Assembly (NCBI RefSeq): GCF_003173775.1
Contig: NZ_CP029552.1
Coordinates: 3,892,001-3,956,000 of the forward strand
DNA: 64,000 nt
DNA from: Methylobacterium sp. 17Sr1-1
Lineage (GTDB): Bacteria; Pseudomonadota; Alphaproteobacteria; Rhizobiales; Beijerinckiaceae
Direction of reading: 5' to 3'
Shown here: piece after piece, positions 1 through 8,894 of the stretch
Numbering within the stretch: the first letter of the stretch is position 1
Layout: each line of letters starts with the position of its first letter
The notes under the pieces: model-generated
Told to the model about the DNA's origin: nothing
Databases searched by the model: none
The model's input: the letters and a program-made list of their open reading frames with translations, nothing else
Made by a program: the position numbers and the translations under genes

Positions 1-45
1 CCAACCGGCGGCCGCTTGGTCGGAAAATGCTCCAGGGCTGCCGGC

Positions 46-465
46 CTATTGTATCACGACGCCGGAGGTCAGCAGCACGTCCTGGCCGCTGGTCAGCCGC
101 GCCAGCGCCCCGTCGGCCGTCACCCGCACGGACTGGACGGTGCCGGTCTGGGTGCCGTCGGCCGAGGTGAGGGTGCGGCCGATCACCGTATCGGCCTGGT
201 CGAGGAAGCTCGAGGCGAGCAGCGAATCGAGCTTCGTGTTGGTCTTCGTCGCCTGCTCGACCTGCGAGAAGGTGGCGAGCTGGCCGACATACTCGGTCGA
301 ATCCATCGGCTTCGTCGGATCCTGGTTCTTGAGCTGCGCCATCAGCAGCGTCAGGAAGGTGTCCGAGTTCATCTTGGCGGCGAACGAGCTGCCGGCCTTG
401 GCGGCGGCCGCGGTCGCAGTGGTGCCCGCGCTCGAGGTGGCGCTGGTGGTGGTGTCGACGGTCAT
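46..465 (-). CDS. flgD: Flagellar hook assembly (hook cap) protein FlgD, short form
   Basis: FlgD caps the growing hook and allows FlgE subunits to polymerise. The 139-residue product has a low-complexity Ser/Thr/Ala N-terminus (about 1-25). The conserved FlgD core follows, with FLTLLMAQLKNQDP near residue 36 and a segment rich in T/S, E/Q and F (STEYVGQLATFSQVEQ). It is much shorter than the enterobacterial protein (about 230 residues) and lacks most of the C-terminal Ig/Tudor-like hook-capping region. Short FlgD proteins are usual in Rhizobiales, so I read this as complete. The ATG directly abuts the flbT stop codon, so the two are translated as neighbours in one operon. It is the last flagellar gene before the left edge of the window. 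Confidence 0.9.
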   Translation of the reverse strand: MTVDTTTSATSSAGTTATAAAAKAGSSFAAKMNSDTFLTLLMAQLKNQDPTKPMDSTEYVGQLATFSQVEQATKTNTKLDSLLASSFLDQADTVIGRTLTSADGTQTGTVQSVRVTADGALARLTSGQDVLLTSGVVIQ

Positions 466-1005
466 TCAGGCCTCGGGCTCTCGGGCGGGCAGGGCGGAGG
501 GGGCGGCGCGGCGGCTCACCGCCGGGGGCCGCACGGTGGCGCGCTCGCGGGGCCGGTCGGCCACGCGGGTGCGGCGGGCCAGCGCGGTCAGGCCCGGGCC
601 GGGCACCGGGGCGGCGGGCGCCTCCCCGGCGCTCATCAGCGCGGCTTCGAGGGGGTAGAGCCCGCGGATCAGCTTCAGCGCCTCGAACAGGCGGCCGCCC
701 TCGATCAGCGCGTGGGCGGCGGCGAGGCCGTCGCGCAGGGCCGCCTCGCCGGTCGCCGCCAGCAGGCCGTCGCGGAGGCCGTCGTAGAGGGCCCGCGCCG
801 CCTCGGCCTGGCCGGGATCGATCAGCATGGTCTGGGCGGCGAAGTAGAGCTGGCGCAGGGGCGTCGTCGCGTCCTCGGCCTGCAGCACGTGGCTCTCGAG
901 CAGGAAGGTCGCGTCGTTCAGGAGCTCGACCGCGACCTTCCGGTCGACCCGCAGCACGGCGCCGTTGATGTAGATCCGCTCTCCGGCGCGCAGCGACAGG
1001 CGCAT
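466..1005 (-). CDS. flbT: Flagellum biosynthesis repressor FlbT
   Basis: FlbT is a post-transcriptional regulator of flagellin synthesis. In Caulobacter it binds the 5' UTR of flagellin mRNA and promotes its decay until the hook is complete. The 179-residue product begins [23 protein letters not shown], the diagnostic FlbT start, so I use this ATG rather than the upstream in-frame one at 1197. The conserved part runs to about residue 120. The last 55 residues are a poorly conserved Arg/Pro/Ala-rich tail. It lies 8 bp downstream of flaF and abuts flgD, matching the alphaproteobacterial flaF-flbT-flgD order. Confidence 0.92.
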   Translation of the reverse strand: MRLSLRAGERIYINGAVLRVDRKVAVELLNDATFLLESHVLQAEDATTPLRQLYFAAQTMLIDPGQAEAARALYDGLRDGLLAATGEAALRDGLAAAHALIEGGRLFEALKLIRGLYPLEAALMSAGEAPAAPVPGPGLTALARRTRVADRPRERATVRPPAVSRRAAPSALPAREPEA

Positions 1006-1013
1006 GGCGCGGC

Positions 1014-1361
1014 TCACCGGAGCCCGTCGCGGATCGAGGTGTTCACCTCGATCAGCGCGGCGAGGCTGCGCTCGGGCGAGCTCAGCACGGCACCCGCCTC
1101 CTGCATGGTCCAGGCGCCGATCGACACGAGGTCGTCGCGCAGGGCCGGGGGCAGGGCGTTGTCGGGACCCAGGAGGTCGGCGATCAGGACGTTCCACAGA
1201 TCCTGGACGTAGCCGACCGCGGCGGTCCGCTCCGGCCCGGCGAGGCCGCGGGCCTCGACGTCGCGCAGGAGGGTGAGGGCCCGATCGAAGGCGGCGCGCT
1301 CGCGCTCGCGGCCGACCTCGGGCGCGTCCTCCAGGATCTCGGAATAGGAAAAGCGATACAT
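1014..1361 (-). CDS. flaF: Flagellar biosynthesis regulator FlaF
   Basis: FlaF is a small helical protein that promotes flagellin production and secretion and works opposite FlbT in alphaproteobacteria. The 115-residue product has the family's usual length and the typical motifs: Y(S)EI near the N-terminus, the RALTLL helix, a [14 protein letters not shown] block around residue 50, and [12 protein letters not shown] at the end. It has no signal peptide. It sits between flgL and flbT, all on the minus strand, with a 77-bp gap to flgL. Confidence 0.92.
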   Translation of the reverse strand: MYRFSYSEILEDAPEVGRERERAAFDRALTLLRDVEARGLAGPERTAAVGYVQDLWNVLIADLLGPDNALPPALRDDLVSIGAWTMQEAGAVLSSPERSLAALIEVNTSIRDGLR

Positions 1362-1437
1362 CGGGCCGATGCCTCGTCGGTCTGGTGTCTTGCGCGTCGG
1401 CGCGCGGCGCGGGAGTGGACGGCGGGTCGCCGGGCGC

Positions 1438-2478
1438 TTACGCGACGTATTTCAGGAGCGACAGCTCCTGGATCTGCGCGGTCAGCGAGTAGGACATCTG
1501 GAGCTGGGTCTTGGCGGCGGTGAACCGGGTCTGGGCCTCGGTCGGGTCGACCTCTTCGAGGCCGGCGATCTCCGTCTTGATGCGGGCGGATTGGGCGTCG
1601 AGTCGGGTATTGGCGTCGGTGATCCGCGACTGGCTGCGGCCGAGATCGGCCTGGAGCGAGACCAGCCCGGCGCTGGCCTGGCTCAGCAAGCCCATCGCCC
1701 GGTCGGAGACGACGGCCTGGGCGTCGGCCGAGAGGCCGGTGAGGCCGAGCCCCGACACGATCGCGGCTTGCGCGAGCTGGCGGAACGCCGTCCCGTTGGC
1801 GCTGACCGACGTGGTGACGGTCTCGCCGAGGGAAATCCGGCTGGTCACGGCCGTGTCCGAGGCCTGCGACCAGGTGGTGCCCCAGCTCGGGTCGGCGAAC
1901 TGGGCCGCGAGCGTCCCCTCGAGGAAGCTCTTGATCTGCGGCGCCGTCAGGGTGGCGGCCCGGGCATCGTCCGGCGGGAAGCCGAAGGCGGCCTGGAACG
2001 CCGTCGTCGCGGCGGTCTTGGCATCCGCCACGGCCCCGTCGCGGATCGGATTGGCGCTGGTGTTGATGCCGGAGAACAAGGCCTGCCCGCTCGCCGAGGA
2101 ATTGAGGAGGCCCGTCAGCGACGCGAGGGTGTCGCCGGCCGAGGCCGCCATCGCGGCGACGCGCTTGTCCGCCGGCAGGCCGGTCAGGCTGGCGAATTGC
2201 GCGTCGGCGGATTTCTGCAGCTGCTGCAGGACGGTCTGGCTCGCGCCGAGGCGGAGCGCGGCGAGGCCGTTGCTGTCCTTGAGGGCGGTGATCTCCGCCG
2301 CGCTCTGGCGCAGGGACAGGCTGCGGCTGACCTGGCCGCCGAGGGCGAGGCCGACATCCGTGTAGCGTCCCGTGGCGATTTCCTGGGTCGCGTTGGCCAT
2401 CTCGGCCTGGAGCCGGGCCGAGGCGCTCCGCGGCGCGTTCCACAGGCTGAGGCTGGAGATGTAGCTCGTGGTCATCAT
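1438..2478 (-). CDS. flgL: Flagellar hook-associated protein 3 (FlgL, flagellin-like)
   Basis: FlgL forms the second ring of the hook-filament junction together with FlgK. The 346-residue product has the flagellin-type N-terminal D0 helix (residues 1-60, ending in an EIATGRY-type segment) and a C-terminal D0/D1 helix (about 260-346) whose heptads are rich in Ala, Gln and Leu (SQSRITDANTRLDAQSARI). These are the two coiled-coil ends expected of a flagellin homologue. Its position directly after flgK supports FlgL over flagellin itself. Two consecutive ATG codons (2478 and 2475) are possible starts and neither has a strong Shine-Dalgarno sequence. Confidence 0.88.
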   Translation of the reverse strand: MMTTSYISSLSLWNAPRSASARLQAEMANATQEIATGRYTDVGLALGGQVSRSLSLRQSAAEITALKDSNGLAALRLGASQTVLQQLQKSADAQFASLTGLPADKRVAAMAASAGDTLASLTGLLNSSASGQALFSGINTSANPIRDGAVADAKTAATTAFQAAFGFPPDDARAATLTAPQIKSFLEGTLAAQFADPSWGTTWSQASDTAVTSRISLGETVTTSVSANGTAFRQLAQAAIVSGLGLTGLSADAQAVVSDRAMGLLSQASAGLVSLQADLGRSQSRITDANTRLDAQSARIKTEIAGLEEVDPTEAQTRFTAAKTQLQMSYSLTAQIQELSLLKYVA

Positions 2479-2515
2479 GGCGGGCAGGGCTCTGTCTTGC
2501 GGGGGCCGGGACGAC

Positions 2516-3973
2516 TCACCGGATCGCGGTCAGGAGGGTCTGGAGCAGGGTATCCACCATGGTCAGGATCTTGGCCGAGGCGGTGTAGGAGCGCTGCAGC
2601 TGCAGCATCTGGGCGGTCTCGTCGTCGCCGTTGACGCCGACGGCGTTCGACAGGGCGTCGGTCGCCCGGCTGAGCAGGGTCTTCTGGTAGTCGGCCTCGC
2701 CGGACGCGGCCTTGCGGGTCGCTTCGAGCCAGCCGGCGGAATCCGCCGCGAAGCCCGCAAGCGTCGCGGTCTCGTTCAGCGGCGGGCCCGGGGTGAAGCT
2801 GCGCGCCGTCGCGAGCCCGTCGGTCAGGGCGCGCAGGCGCCCGGCATAGGCCGCGTCGCTGCCCGGATTCGACCGGTAGGCGCTGCCGTTCATGCCGCCG
2901 TCGCGCAAGGCGGTGACGGTGCCGCCGGCCTGCGGATCGGCGGCGGCGTTGAGCGCGATGCGTCCGGCGAGCCCGAGGCTCGAGGTCGGCAGGGTGCCGC
3001 CGGAGCCCGCGGTGAACAGGCCGGCCATCGGCCCGACATAGGCCGGGGCGCTGCGGGTATCGGCCTCCTGGAAGGTGTCGACCAGGGCGCCGGCGATGGC
3101 GTCGAGCTGGTTCTCGTAGGTGACGGCCGCGTCGTCGCGCAAGGAGACGAGGCCGGCGAGCCGCCCGCTCGCGAGGCGCATCGGGGAACTGGCCCCGGTG
3201 ACCGGCACCCCGTCGATCGTCACGGCCGCACCGACCGTGCCGGCCGAGAACGCCGCCGTCGGGGTGAAGCTCACGGTCCGGGCACCCCGGTCGAACAGCG
3301 CCACGCCGCTGTCGGTGGTGATCGCCATGTCGCCGCCCGGCCGGTCGGAGACCGAGATGCCGATCTCGGCGGAGAGCTGCGACAGGATGCGGTCGCGGTC
3401 GTCGAGGCTGTCGCTGACGTCCTGGCCGCTCGCCGTGCCGCGCATCACCGCCTTGTTGGCCAGGTCGAACTGGCCGAGCAGCTCGTTGATCCGCGCGACC
3501 GAGTCCGCCATGCCCTGGTCGGCCTGGAGGCGGGCGTCGTGCACCGCCTCCGCCGCGCTGTTGAGGCTCGTGGCGAGGTCGCGGGCGCTCTCGATCGCGT
3601 TCCTGGCGAGGACGGCATCGTCCGGGCGGTTGCCGGCGGCCTGGAGCGCCGCGTTGAAGGCGCCGAGCCGTGCGGCCGGCGAACCCGCCTCGCTGGTGTC
3701 GCCGACCGTCTTCGACAGGGCGGTGAGGCCGTCGAGCAGGGCCTGGCCCTCGGCGGCGGCCGAAGCCGCCGAGAGCTTGCGGGTGAACAGGGCCGCGTCG
3801 CTCGCGCGGGTCACCACGACGCTGGTCCCGCCGGCGCCGCTCACCAGGCTGACGACCTTGCGCGAGTAGCCGGGGTCGTTCGCCCCCGCGGTGTTGCGGG
3901 CGGTGGTGGCGATCTGGCTCGACGTCGCGAGGAGCGCCGTGCGTGCCGAATTGAGCGCGAGCGAGAGGCCCAT
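2516..3973 (-). CDS. flgK: Flagellar hook-associated protein 1 FlgK
   Basis: FlgK is the first hook-filament junction protein and is exported by the flagellar type III system. The 485-residue product starts with the rod/hook/HAP D0 region (MGLSLALNSARTALLATSSQIATTARNTAGANDPGYSRK), including the ANDPGYSR motif of the family. A domain of the FlgK-helical type follows around residues 90-230. The C-terminus resembles the flg_bbr_C family (VNGDDETAQMLQLQRSYTASAKILTMVDTLLQTLL). The gene lies 37 bp upstream of flgL and 28 bp downstream of flgE, so co-transcription is very likely. Confidence 0.93.
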   Translation of the reverse strand: MGLSLALNSARTALLATSSQIATTARNTAGANDPGYSRKVVSLVSGAGGTSVVVTRASDAALFTRKLSAASAAAEGQALLDGLTALSKTVGDTSEAGSPAARLGAFNAALQAAGNRPDDAVLARNAIESARDLATSLNSAAEAVHDARLQADQGMADSVARINELLGQFDLANKAVMRGTASGQDVSDSLDDRDRILSQLSAEIGISVSDRPGGDMAITTDSGVALFDRGARTVSFTPTAAFSAGTVGAAVTIDGVPVTGASSPMRLASGRLAGLVSLRDDAAVTYENQLDAIAGALVDTFQEADTRSAPAYVGPMAGLFTAGSGGTLPTSSLGLAGRIALNAAADPQAGGTVTALRDGGMNGSAYRSNPGSDAAYAGRLRALTDGLATARSFTPGPPLNETATLAGFAADSAGWLEATRKAASGEADYQKTLLSRATDALSNAVGVNGDDETAQMLQLQRSYTASAKILTMVDTLLQTLLTAIR

Positions 3974-4001
3974 CTGTCAGCTCCGGTTGGCTTGTCTGCC
4001 G

Positions 4002-5261
4002 TTACCGCTTCAGGCTCATCAGGGTGTCCAGCATCTCGTTGCCGGTCGTGAACACCTTCGAGTTGGCGGTGTAGGTCGACTGCGCTTCGATCATCGCGGT
4101 GAGCTCGGTGCTGACGTCGACGTTCGACTGCTCGAGAGAGCCCGACAGGATCTTGCCGCGGCCGCCCTGGCTGGCGAAGCCGACCTGGATCGCGCCGGAA
4201 TCGACCGTCGGCCGGTAGACGTTGCCGGAGCGCGGCTCGAGGTTGTCGGCGCTCGGCACGGTGGCGACCGGGATCTTGAAGGCCGCGAGGCGCGTGCCGT
4301 CGTCGAAGGTGGCGTAGACGGTGCCGTCCGCGTCGAACGAGGTGCCGGTCACCGCGGCTGGCGCCTGGCCGTTGGCCTTGCCATCCACGGCGTAGTCGCC
4401 GGCGAGCTGGGTCATGGAAGAGAGGTCGAGGGTCATGCCCTGGCCGCCCGGGACGGTCAGGGTCATGGATTTCGGGCCCGTATAGGGACCTGCCGCGGCA
4501 CCGGTGCCGGTGATCTTGCCCTGGGCGTCGAAGCCGAGCGTGGTGGTCGCCAGCGGCGTGCCGGTCGGCAGGGCCGGGGTGCTGCCCGCGGGCGTCGGGT
4601 TGGCGGCGTCGTAGACCGAGGCCGTCCAGGTGTTGTTCGCGTTCTTCGCCAGGTAGACGTCGAGGGTCCGCGCCTTGCCGACGTTGTCGTAGGTCACGAG
4701 CGAGTACTTCTTCGAGTACTGGCCGGCGGCGGCGGTGTTCGCGTCGACCGGAAGCTTGCCCGACAGGGTGCCCTCGGTGGTCGGCGTCGCCCGGCTGCTG
4801 ACCGATTCGAGGCTGATCGGAACCATGTCGGCAACGCCGTTGAGGGTCGTCGAGGGCTCGCCGTTCAGCAGGCTGTAGCCCATCAGGGTCATGCCGGCGG
4901 CGTTGGTGAAGTTGCCGCTCGACGCGTCGATCTTGAAGTTGCCGGCCCGGGTCAGGAGCGGCGCACCGGACGGGTCGTTGACGACGAAGAAGCCGTTGCC
5001 GTCGATCGCGAGGTCGGACTTCGATGTCGTGGCGTTGATGGTGCCGCCCTCGCTCACCGTGCGCCGCACGGTCGTCTCGACCGAGCCGGAATTGTAGTTG
5101 CCCGTCCCGGTATCGGCGATCAGCAGCGAGGAGAACTCCGTCGAGCTGCGCTTGTAGCCCGTCGTGCCGGAATTCTGGATGTTCTCCGCCACGGTCGAGA
5201 TGCGGTTGGACTGGGCATTCATGCCCGAGACACCGGAGCGGAGCACGCCGATGAGACTCAT
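4002..5261 (-). CDS. flgE: Flagellar hook protein FlgE
   Basis: FlgE is the structural subunit of the flagellar hook. The 419-residue product has the N-terminal rod/hook domain (MSLIGVLRSGVSGMNAQSNRISTVAENIQNSGTTGYKRSS), FlgE D2-like beta-rich sequence in the middle, and the C-terminal segment SNVDVSTELTAMIEAQSTYTANSKVFTTGNEMLDTLMSLKR. I chose the ATG at 5261 because the family N-terminus begins there and a GAGG Shine-Dalgarno lies about 8 bp upstream. The longer in-frame extension to 5423 adds residues unlike any rod/hook protein. The gene is in the minus-strand cluster, downstream of fliI. Confidence 0.95.
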   Translation of the reverse strand: MSLIGVLRSGVSGMNAQSNRISTVAENIQNSGTTGYKRSSTEFSSLLIADTGTGNYNSGSVETTVRRTVSEGGTINATTSKSDLAIDGNGFFVVNDPSGAPLLTRAGNFKIDASSGNFTNAAGMTLMGYSLLNGEPSTTLNGVADMVPISLESVSSRATPTTEGTLSGKLPVDANTAAAGQYSKKYSLVTYDNVGKARTLDVYLAKNANNTWTASVYDAANPTPAGSTPALPTGTPLATTTLGFDAQGKITGTGAAAGPYTGPKSMTLTVPGGQGMTLDLSSMTQLAGDYAVDGKANGQAPAAVTGTSFDADGTVYATFDDGTRLAAFKIPVATVPSADNLEPRSGNVYRPTVDSGAIQVGFASQGGRGKILSGSLEQSNVDVSTELTAMIEAQSTYTANSKVFTTGNEMLDTLMSLKR

Positions 5262-5423
5262 TGCGGGACCTCGTTCGTCAAAATGCTTCGGATGGGACGC
5301 AGGCAGCGTGAGGCTTGCGAGAATGCGATTCGCGAAGCCGGAACTCGGGCTGGAATAGACCCGCACAGGCTTGCGCGGGGCTTGAACGGCGCGGTCGGGG
5401 GCGGGCTCGCTGGCATCGCGCAA

Positions 5424-6767
5424 TCAGCCCCGCAGGCTCTGGGCGAGCTCCAGGAACGCGTCCCGGCTCGGCGGCTGGCCCGGATCCTGGCGCAGCGCCT
5501 CGTAGATCCGCGGCACCAGGCCGATGGCCTGGTCGAGCTCGGCATCGGTCCCGGCCCGGTAGCCGCCCATCAGGCGCAGGTCCCGGGTCTCCTCGAAGCG
5601 CGCCATCATCGCCCGGAGCTTGCGGATCAGGTCGCGCTGCTCGGGCGTCCAGACCTCGGTGGCGAGCCGGGAGATCGAGCCGAGGAGGTCGACCGCGGGA
5701 TAGCGCCCCTGCTCGGCGATGGCCCGGTCGAGGACGACGTGGCCGTCCAGCGTGCCCCGGATGCTGTCGGCGACCGGATCGTTGTGGTCGTCGCCATCGA
5801 CCAGGACCGAGAACACGCCCGTGATGGTGCCGCGGCCCTCCAGGCCCGGGCCGGCCCGCTCCAGCAGGCGCGGCAGGTCGGAGAAGACGCTCGGCGGGTA
5901 GCCGCGGGCCACCGCCGGCTCGCCGGCCGCCAGCGCCACGTCGCGGGCGGCATGGGCGTAGCGCGTCACCGAATCGACGATCAGCAGCACCGATTCGCCG
6001 CGATCGCGAAAGGCCTCGGCGACGGCCAGGGCCACCTTCGGCGCCTGGCGGCGCATCATCGGGCTCTCGTCGCCGGTCGAGACCACCACCACGGCGCGGT
6101 CGCGGCTCGGCGCCAGGGCGCCTTCGAGGAACTCGCGCACCTCGCGACCGCGCTCGCCCACCAGGGCGACCACGACGCTGTCGAAGCCGTCGGCGCCGGC
6201 CAGCATGGCGAGCAGGGTCGACTTGCCGACGCCGGAGCCGGCGAAGATGCCGATGCGCTGGCCGGCGCAGAGCGGGGTGAACAGGTCGAGCGCCCGGACC
6301 CCGGTGCGCAACGGGGCCCGCACCCGGGCCCGGCCGAGCGCCGCCGGCGGGTCGGCGTCGAGGGGGACGGCGAGGGCGCCGGCGCTGAGCGGTCCGGCGC
6401 CGTCCACCGGGCGCCCGAGGGCGTCGATGACCCGGCCCTTCCAGCTCGGATCGGGCCGCAGCTCGGCCGGTCCGAGGCGGTGGGCGATGGTGCCGATTCC
6501 GGCCTCGATCCGGCTCTCGTAGCCCTTGAGCGTCGCGCCCTCGGCATCGACCCGGACGATCTCGCCGATCTGCGCGCGGCCGTTGGCGGAGAAGCTCATC
6601 CGGTCGCCGAGGCGCACGAAGGGCGCGACGCCGCCGATGCGGCAGGCGCTCGCCGTCACCTCGCGGATCGGCCCGCCGATCCGCACCAGGGCCCCGTCCT
6701 GCCGGGCCGCCGCCATCGCCTCGGCGAGGCGCGCGATCGGATCCGCCGCGCGAGGGTCCGCGACCAT
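5424..6767 (-). CDS. fliI: Flagellum-specific ATPase FliI
   Basis: FliI is the ATPase of the flagellar type III export apparatus. It is related to the F1-ATPase beta subunit and works with FliH and FliJ at the cytoplasmic face. The 447-residue product has the Walker A motif GSGVGKST at about 177-184, a RGREVREFLE segment after it, and the Walker B-type strand SVLLIVDSVTRYAHAARDVALAAGE around 260. SVFSDLPRLLERAG and SISRLATEVWTPEQRDLIRKLRA follow, as in FliI/SctN proteins. Its length is normal for the family. It starts 4 bp after the flgF stop, so translation is probably coupled. Confidence 0.95.
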   Translation of the reverse strand: MVADPRAADPIARLAEAMAAARQDGALVRIGGPIREVTASACRIGGVAPFVRLGDRMSFSANGRAQIGEIVRVDAEGATLKGYESRIEAGIGTIAHRLGPAELRPDPSWKGRVIDALGRPVDGAGPLSAGALAVPLDADPPAALGRARVRAPLRTGVRALDLFTPLCAGQRIGIFAGSGVGKSTLLAMLAGADGFDSVVVALVGERGREVREFLEGALAPSRDRAVVVVSTGDESPMMRRQAPKVALAVAEAFRDRGESVLLIVDSVTRYAHAARDVALAAGEPAVARGYPPSVFSDLPRLLERAGPGLEGRGTITGVFSVLVDGDDHNDPVADSIRGTLDGHVVLDRAIAEQGRYPAVDLLGSISRLATEVWTPEQRDLIRKLRAMMARFEETRDLRLMGGYRAGTDAELDQAIGLVPRIYEALRQDPGQPPSRDAFLELAQSLRG

Positions 6768-6771
6768 GATC

Positions 6772-7500
6772 TCAGCTCCCCTGCGGCGAGAGCGACTTCA
6801 CGGCGCTCTGGAGCGAGGATTCGGCCTCCGCGGTCGCGGTGGCGGCGCTCTCGAAGGCGCGCTGGATGGTGATGAGCTTCGTCATCTCCATGATCGGGTT
6901 GACGTTCGAGCCCTCGACGTAGCCCTGGACCACCCCGATGCCGGTGAAGTCCTGCACCGGCCGCGCCGGCAGGCTGGAGGTCACGGCGTTGCCGGGCGCG
7001 CGGGCGAGCGTGCCCTTCTTGTCGAGGGTGAACAGGCCGAGCGACCCGACCTGGTTGGTGCCCTGATAGATGCTGCCGTCGCGCCCGATGGTCGGCGGGC
7101 CCTGCTGCGGATCGAGGAGGAGGGGCGAGCCGCCGGGATCGAGCACCGGCTGCCCGGTGAGGGTGCGCAGCTGCCCGGTGGCATCCATCGTGAGGCGCCC
7201 GTCACGGGTGTAGGCCGGACCGGACGTCCCGCCGATGCCGAACCACGCATCGCCCTGGATCGCGACGTCGAGGGGCGCCTCGGTCTTGGTGATCTGCCCG
7301 GAGGCCCGCGACAGGTAGGTGTCGTTCGAGCTCACGAAGGCCACCGCGCCCTTGGTCGCCTGGGCGAGCAGGGCCGAGAACTTCATCTCCTCGGCGCGGA
7401 AGCCCACGGTCGCCATGTTGGCGACGTTGTTGGCGGTGGTGTTCAGGCGCTTGTCGAGGGCGACCTGGGTCGAGAGGTTGACGTAGAGGCTGTTCTGCAT
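6772..7500 (-). CDS. flgF: Flagellar basal-body rod protein FlgF
   Basis: FlgF forms part of the proximal rod. The 242-residue product begins with the rod/hook N-terminal motif (LYVNLSTQVALDKRLNTTANNVANMATVGFRAEEMKF). The central region contains TRDGRLTMDATGQLRTLTGQPVLDPGG, which is shared by FlgF and FlgG. The C-terminal segment GYVEGSNVNPIMEMTKLITIQRAFESAATATAEAE is typical of rod proteins. Length and lack of an extended central domain fit FlgF better than FlgG (about 260 residues) or FlgE. It lies 7 bp after the DUF1217 gene and 4 bp before fliI. Confidence 0.92.
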   Translation of the reverse strand: MQNSLYVNLSTQVALDKRLNTTANNVANMATVGFRAEEMKFSALLAQATKGAVAFVSSNDTYLSRASGQITKTEAPLDVAIQGDAWFGIGGTSGPAYTRDGRLTMDATGQLRTLTGQPVLDPGGSPLLLDPQQGPPTIGRDGSIYQGTNQVGSLGLFTLDKKGTLARAPGNAVTSSLPARPVQDFTGIGVVQGYVEGSNVNPIMEMTKLITIQRAFESAATATAEAESSLQSAVKSLSPQGS

Positions 7501-7507
7501 CGCCGCC

Positions 7508-8737
7508 TCACGCCTGATCGTTGCTGAACAGGGCCAGGATCGGATCCGTGGCGGTGTTGTTCTGCGCGTCCCAGATCGCCGCGAAGCGCCGGGCGAAGGC
7601 CTCGACCTTGGCCGGGTCGTTGAAGCTCGCGAAGTCGACTTTGGAGGCGATGAGGCTGGCGCGCACCGCCAGGGCGTCGCTGGTGGTGGCGCTGCTCGTC
7701 GCCGGCAGGCCGATGACCGTGTTGATGACCTGGGTCAGGGCGGGGTCGCCCAGGATGTCGTAGCCGCTCCTCAGCGTCGGCGCCTTGCGGGCGAAGTAGA
7801 GGGCGAGGCGTACCCCGGTATCCTCGGCGCCGGCATCGCCTTCGAGGCTCTGCTGCAGGTAGGCGTCGACCACGCCCTTGACGTTGGCGCTCGGCGAGGG
7901 GTCCGTGCCGTTGCCGATGTCGACCGCGGTCTGGCCCGGAGCCGACAGGGCGGCGTTGTTCACCGTGACGGTGCGGTTCGTCCCGCCGGCGAAGTAGATC
8001 GTGTCGGCGTTCACGCCGGTGCCGCCCTGCTCCCCGTCGAGGCCGAGATCGGCGTAGTCGGTGGTCTCGAAGCCCAGGCTGCCATTCGCCGTGAGGCCGA
8101 CCTGCACCTTGCCCGCGAGTCCGTCGGCGCCGGAGGCGTCGATCTGGGCGTTGATCGCCGCGGCGATGTCGGCTTGGCTGACCTTGGTCAGGTCGACGAC
8201 CTTGCCGGAGAAGGTCGCCTTGTTGAGGACGATCGCGGCGCTCTTCGTCGTGGTGGCGTCGAGCTGCGAGGAGACGGTGAAGCTCGCCTCGTTGGTGCCG
8301 GAGAAGTCGTAGGACGCGGCGAGCGCGGTCGAGAGGGTGAGCTTCGCGCTGGCGGCCGGCAGCACGTAGTCCTCCGTGACCATCGTCGGGTCGGTGCCCT
8401 GCGCGGTGGCGCCGGCCGCGAAGTCGAAGGCCTTCGCGAAGGCGACGTAGCGGTCGTCGGCCAGGCGGTTGGCGAAGGCCGTCGAATCGCTCGCGCCCTC
8501 GGTCAGGACCTTGCGCATGAACGCCTTGGCGTAGGTCATGTCCTCGAGGCCGAAGGCCTTCATCGCGTAGCTGTAGAGCCGTTGGTCGCCCATGAAGTCG
8601 TCGATCGACTTCACCTTGCCGATATTGGCCTGGTAGTAGGCGGTCTCGCGGGCGACGATCGGCTCGTTGCCCTTGCGCTGCAGCGAGGTCGCGAGGTTCC
8701 GCGACAGGAGCATGTAGCTCGTCAGGGTGCTGGTCAC
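7508..8737 (-). CDS. DUF1217 flagellar-cluster protein
   Basis: This 409-residue protein belongs to the DUF1217 family, which is found in alphaproteobacterial flagellar clusters. Its biochemical role is unknown to me. It shows family landmarks: the ETAYYQANIGKVKSIDDFM segment near 30-50, MKAFGLEDMTYAKAFMRKVLTEG near 60-80, repeated elements of the same kind in the C-terminal half (VVDAYLQQSLEGDAG, VRLALYFARKAP), and many Ala/Leu helices. It has no signal peptide or membrane helix. The start is GTG. As the first gene of the run leading into flgF, fliI and flgE, it is probably a rod or hook accessory protein exported or used during assembly. Confidence 0.8.
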   Translation of the reverse strand: MTSTLTSYMLLSRNLATSLQRKGNEPIVARETAYYQANIGKVKSIDDFMGDQRLYSYAMKAFGLEDMTYAKAFMRKVLTEGASDSTAFANRLADDRYVAFAKAFDFAAGATAQGTDPTMVTEDYVLPAASAKLTLSTALAASYDFSGTNEASFTVSSQLDATTTKSAAIVLNKATFSGKVVDLTKVSQADIAAAINAQIDASGADGLAGKVQVGLTANGSLGFETTDYADLGLDGEQGGTGVNADTIYFAGGTNRTVTVNNAALSAPGQTAVDIGNGTDPSPSANVKGVVDAYLQQSLEGDAGAEDTGVRLALYFARKAPTLRSGYDILGDPALTQVINTVIGLPATSSATTSDALAVRASLIASKVDFASFNDPAKVEAFARRFAAIWDAQNNTATDPILALFSNDQA

Positions 8738-8894
8738 GGATTCGTCTCCGGCCCGTCGGCACGGTGGGAGGGGAAAGCCTGCCGCGGCGGCACGGCACCC
8801 GGCGGGAGCCTCCGCTCTAGGGGGCCACGCTTGCTCGTGGCTTGCCGCGGCTTGCGCGTGGCTTGCCGCAGCCCCGCAGCTTGCCGCAGCGCAC

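Noticed and set aside
46..465. Truncated flgD pseudogene
   Set aside because: Short FlgD is the normal form in Rhizobiales and the frame is intact with correct neighbours.
3891..6872. A 993-residue open frame on the plus strand across flgE and fliI
   Set aside because: It is antisense to strongly supported flagellar genes, is Arg/Gly-rich as expected of GC-rich shadows, and has no domain.
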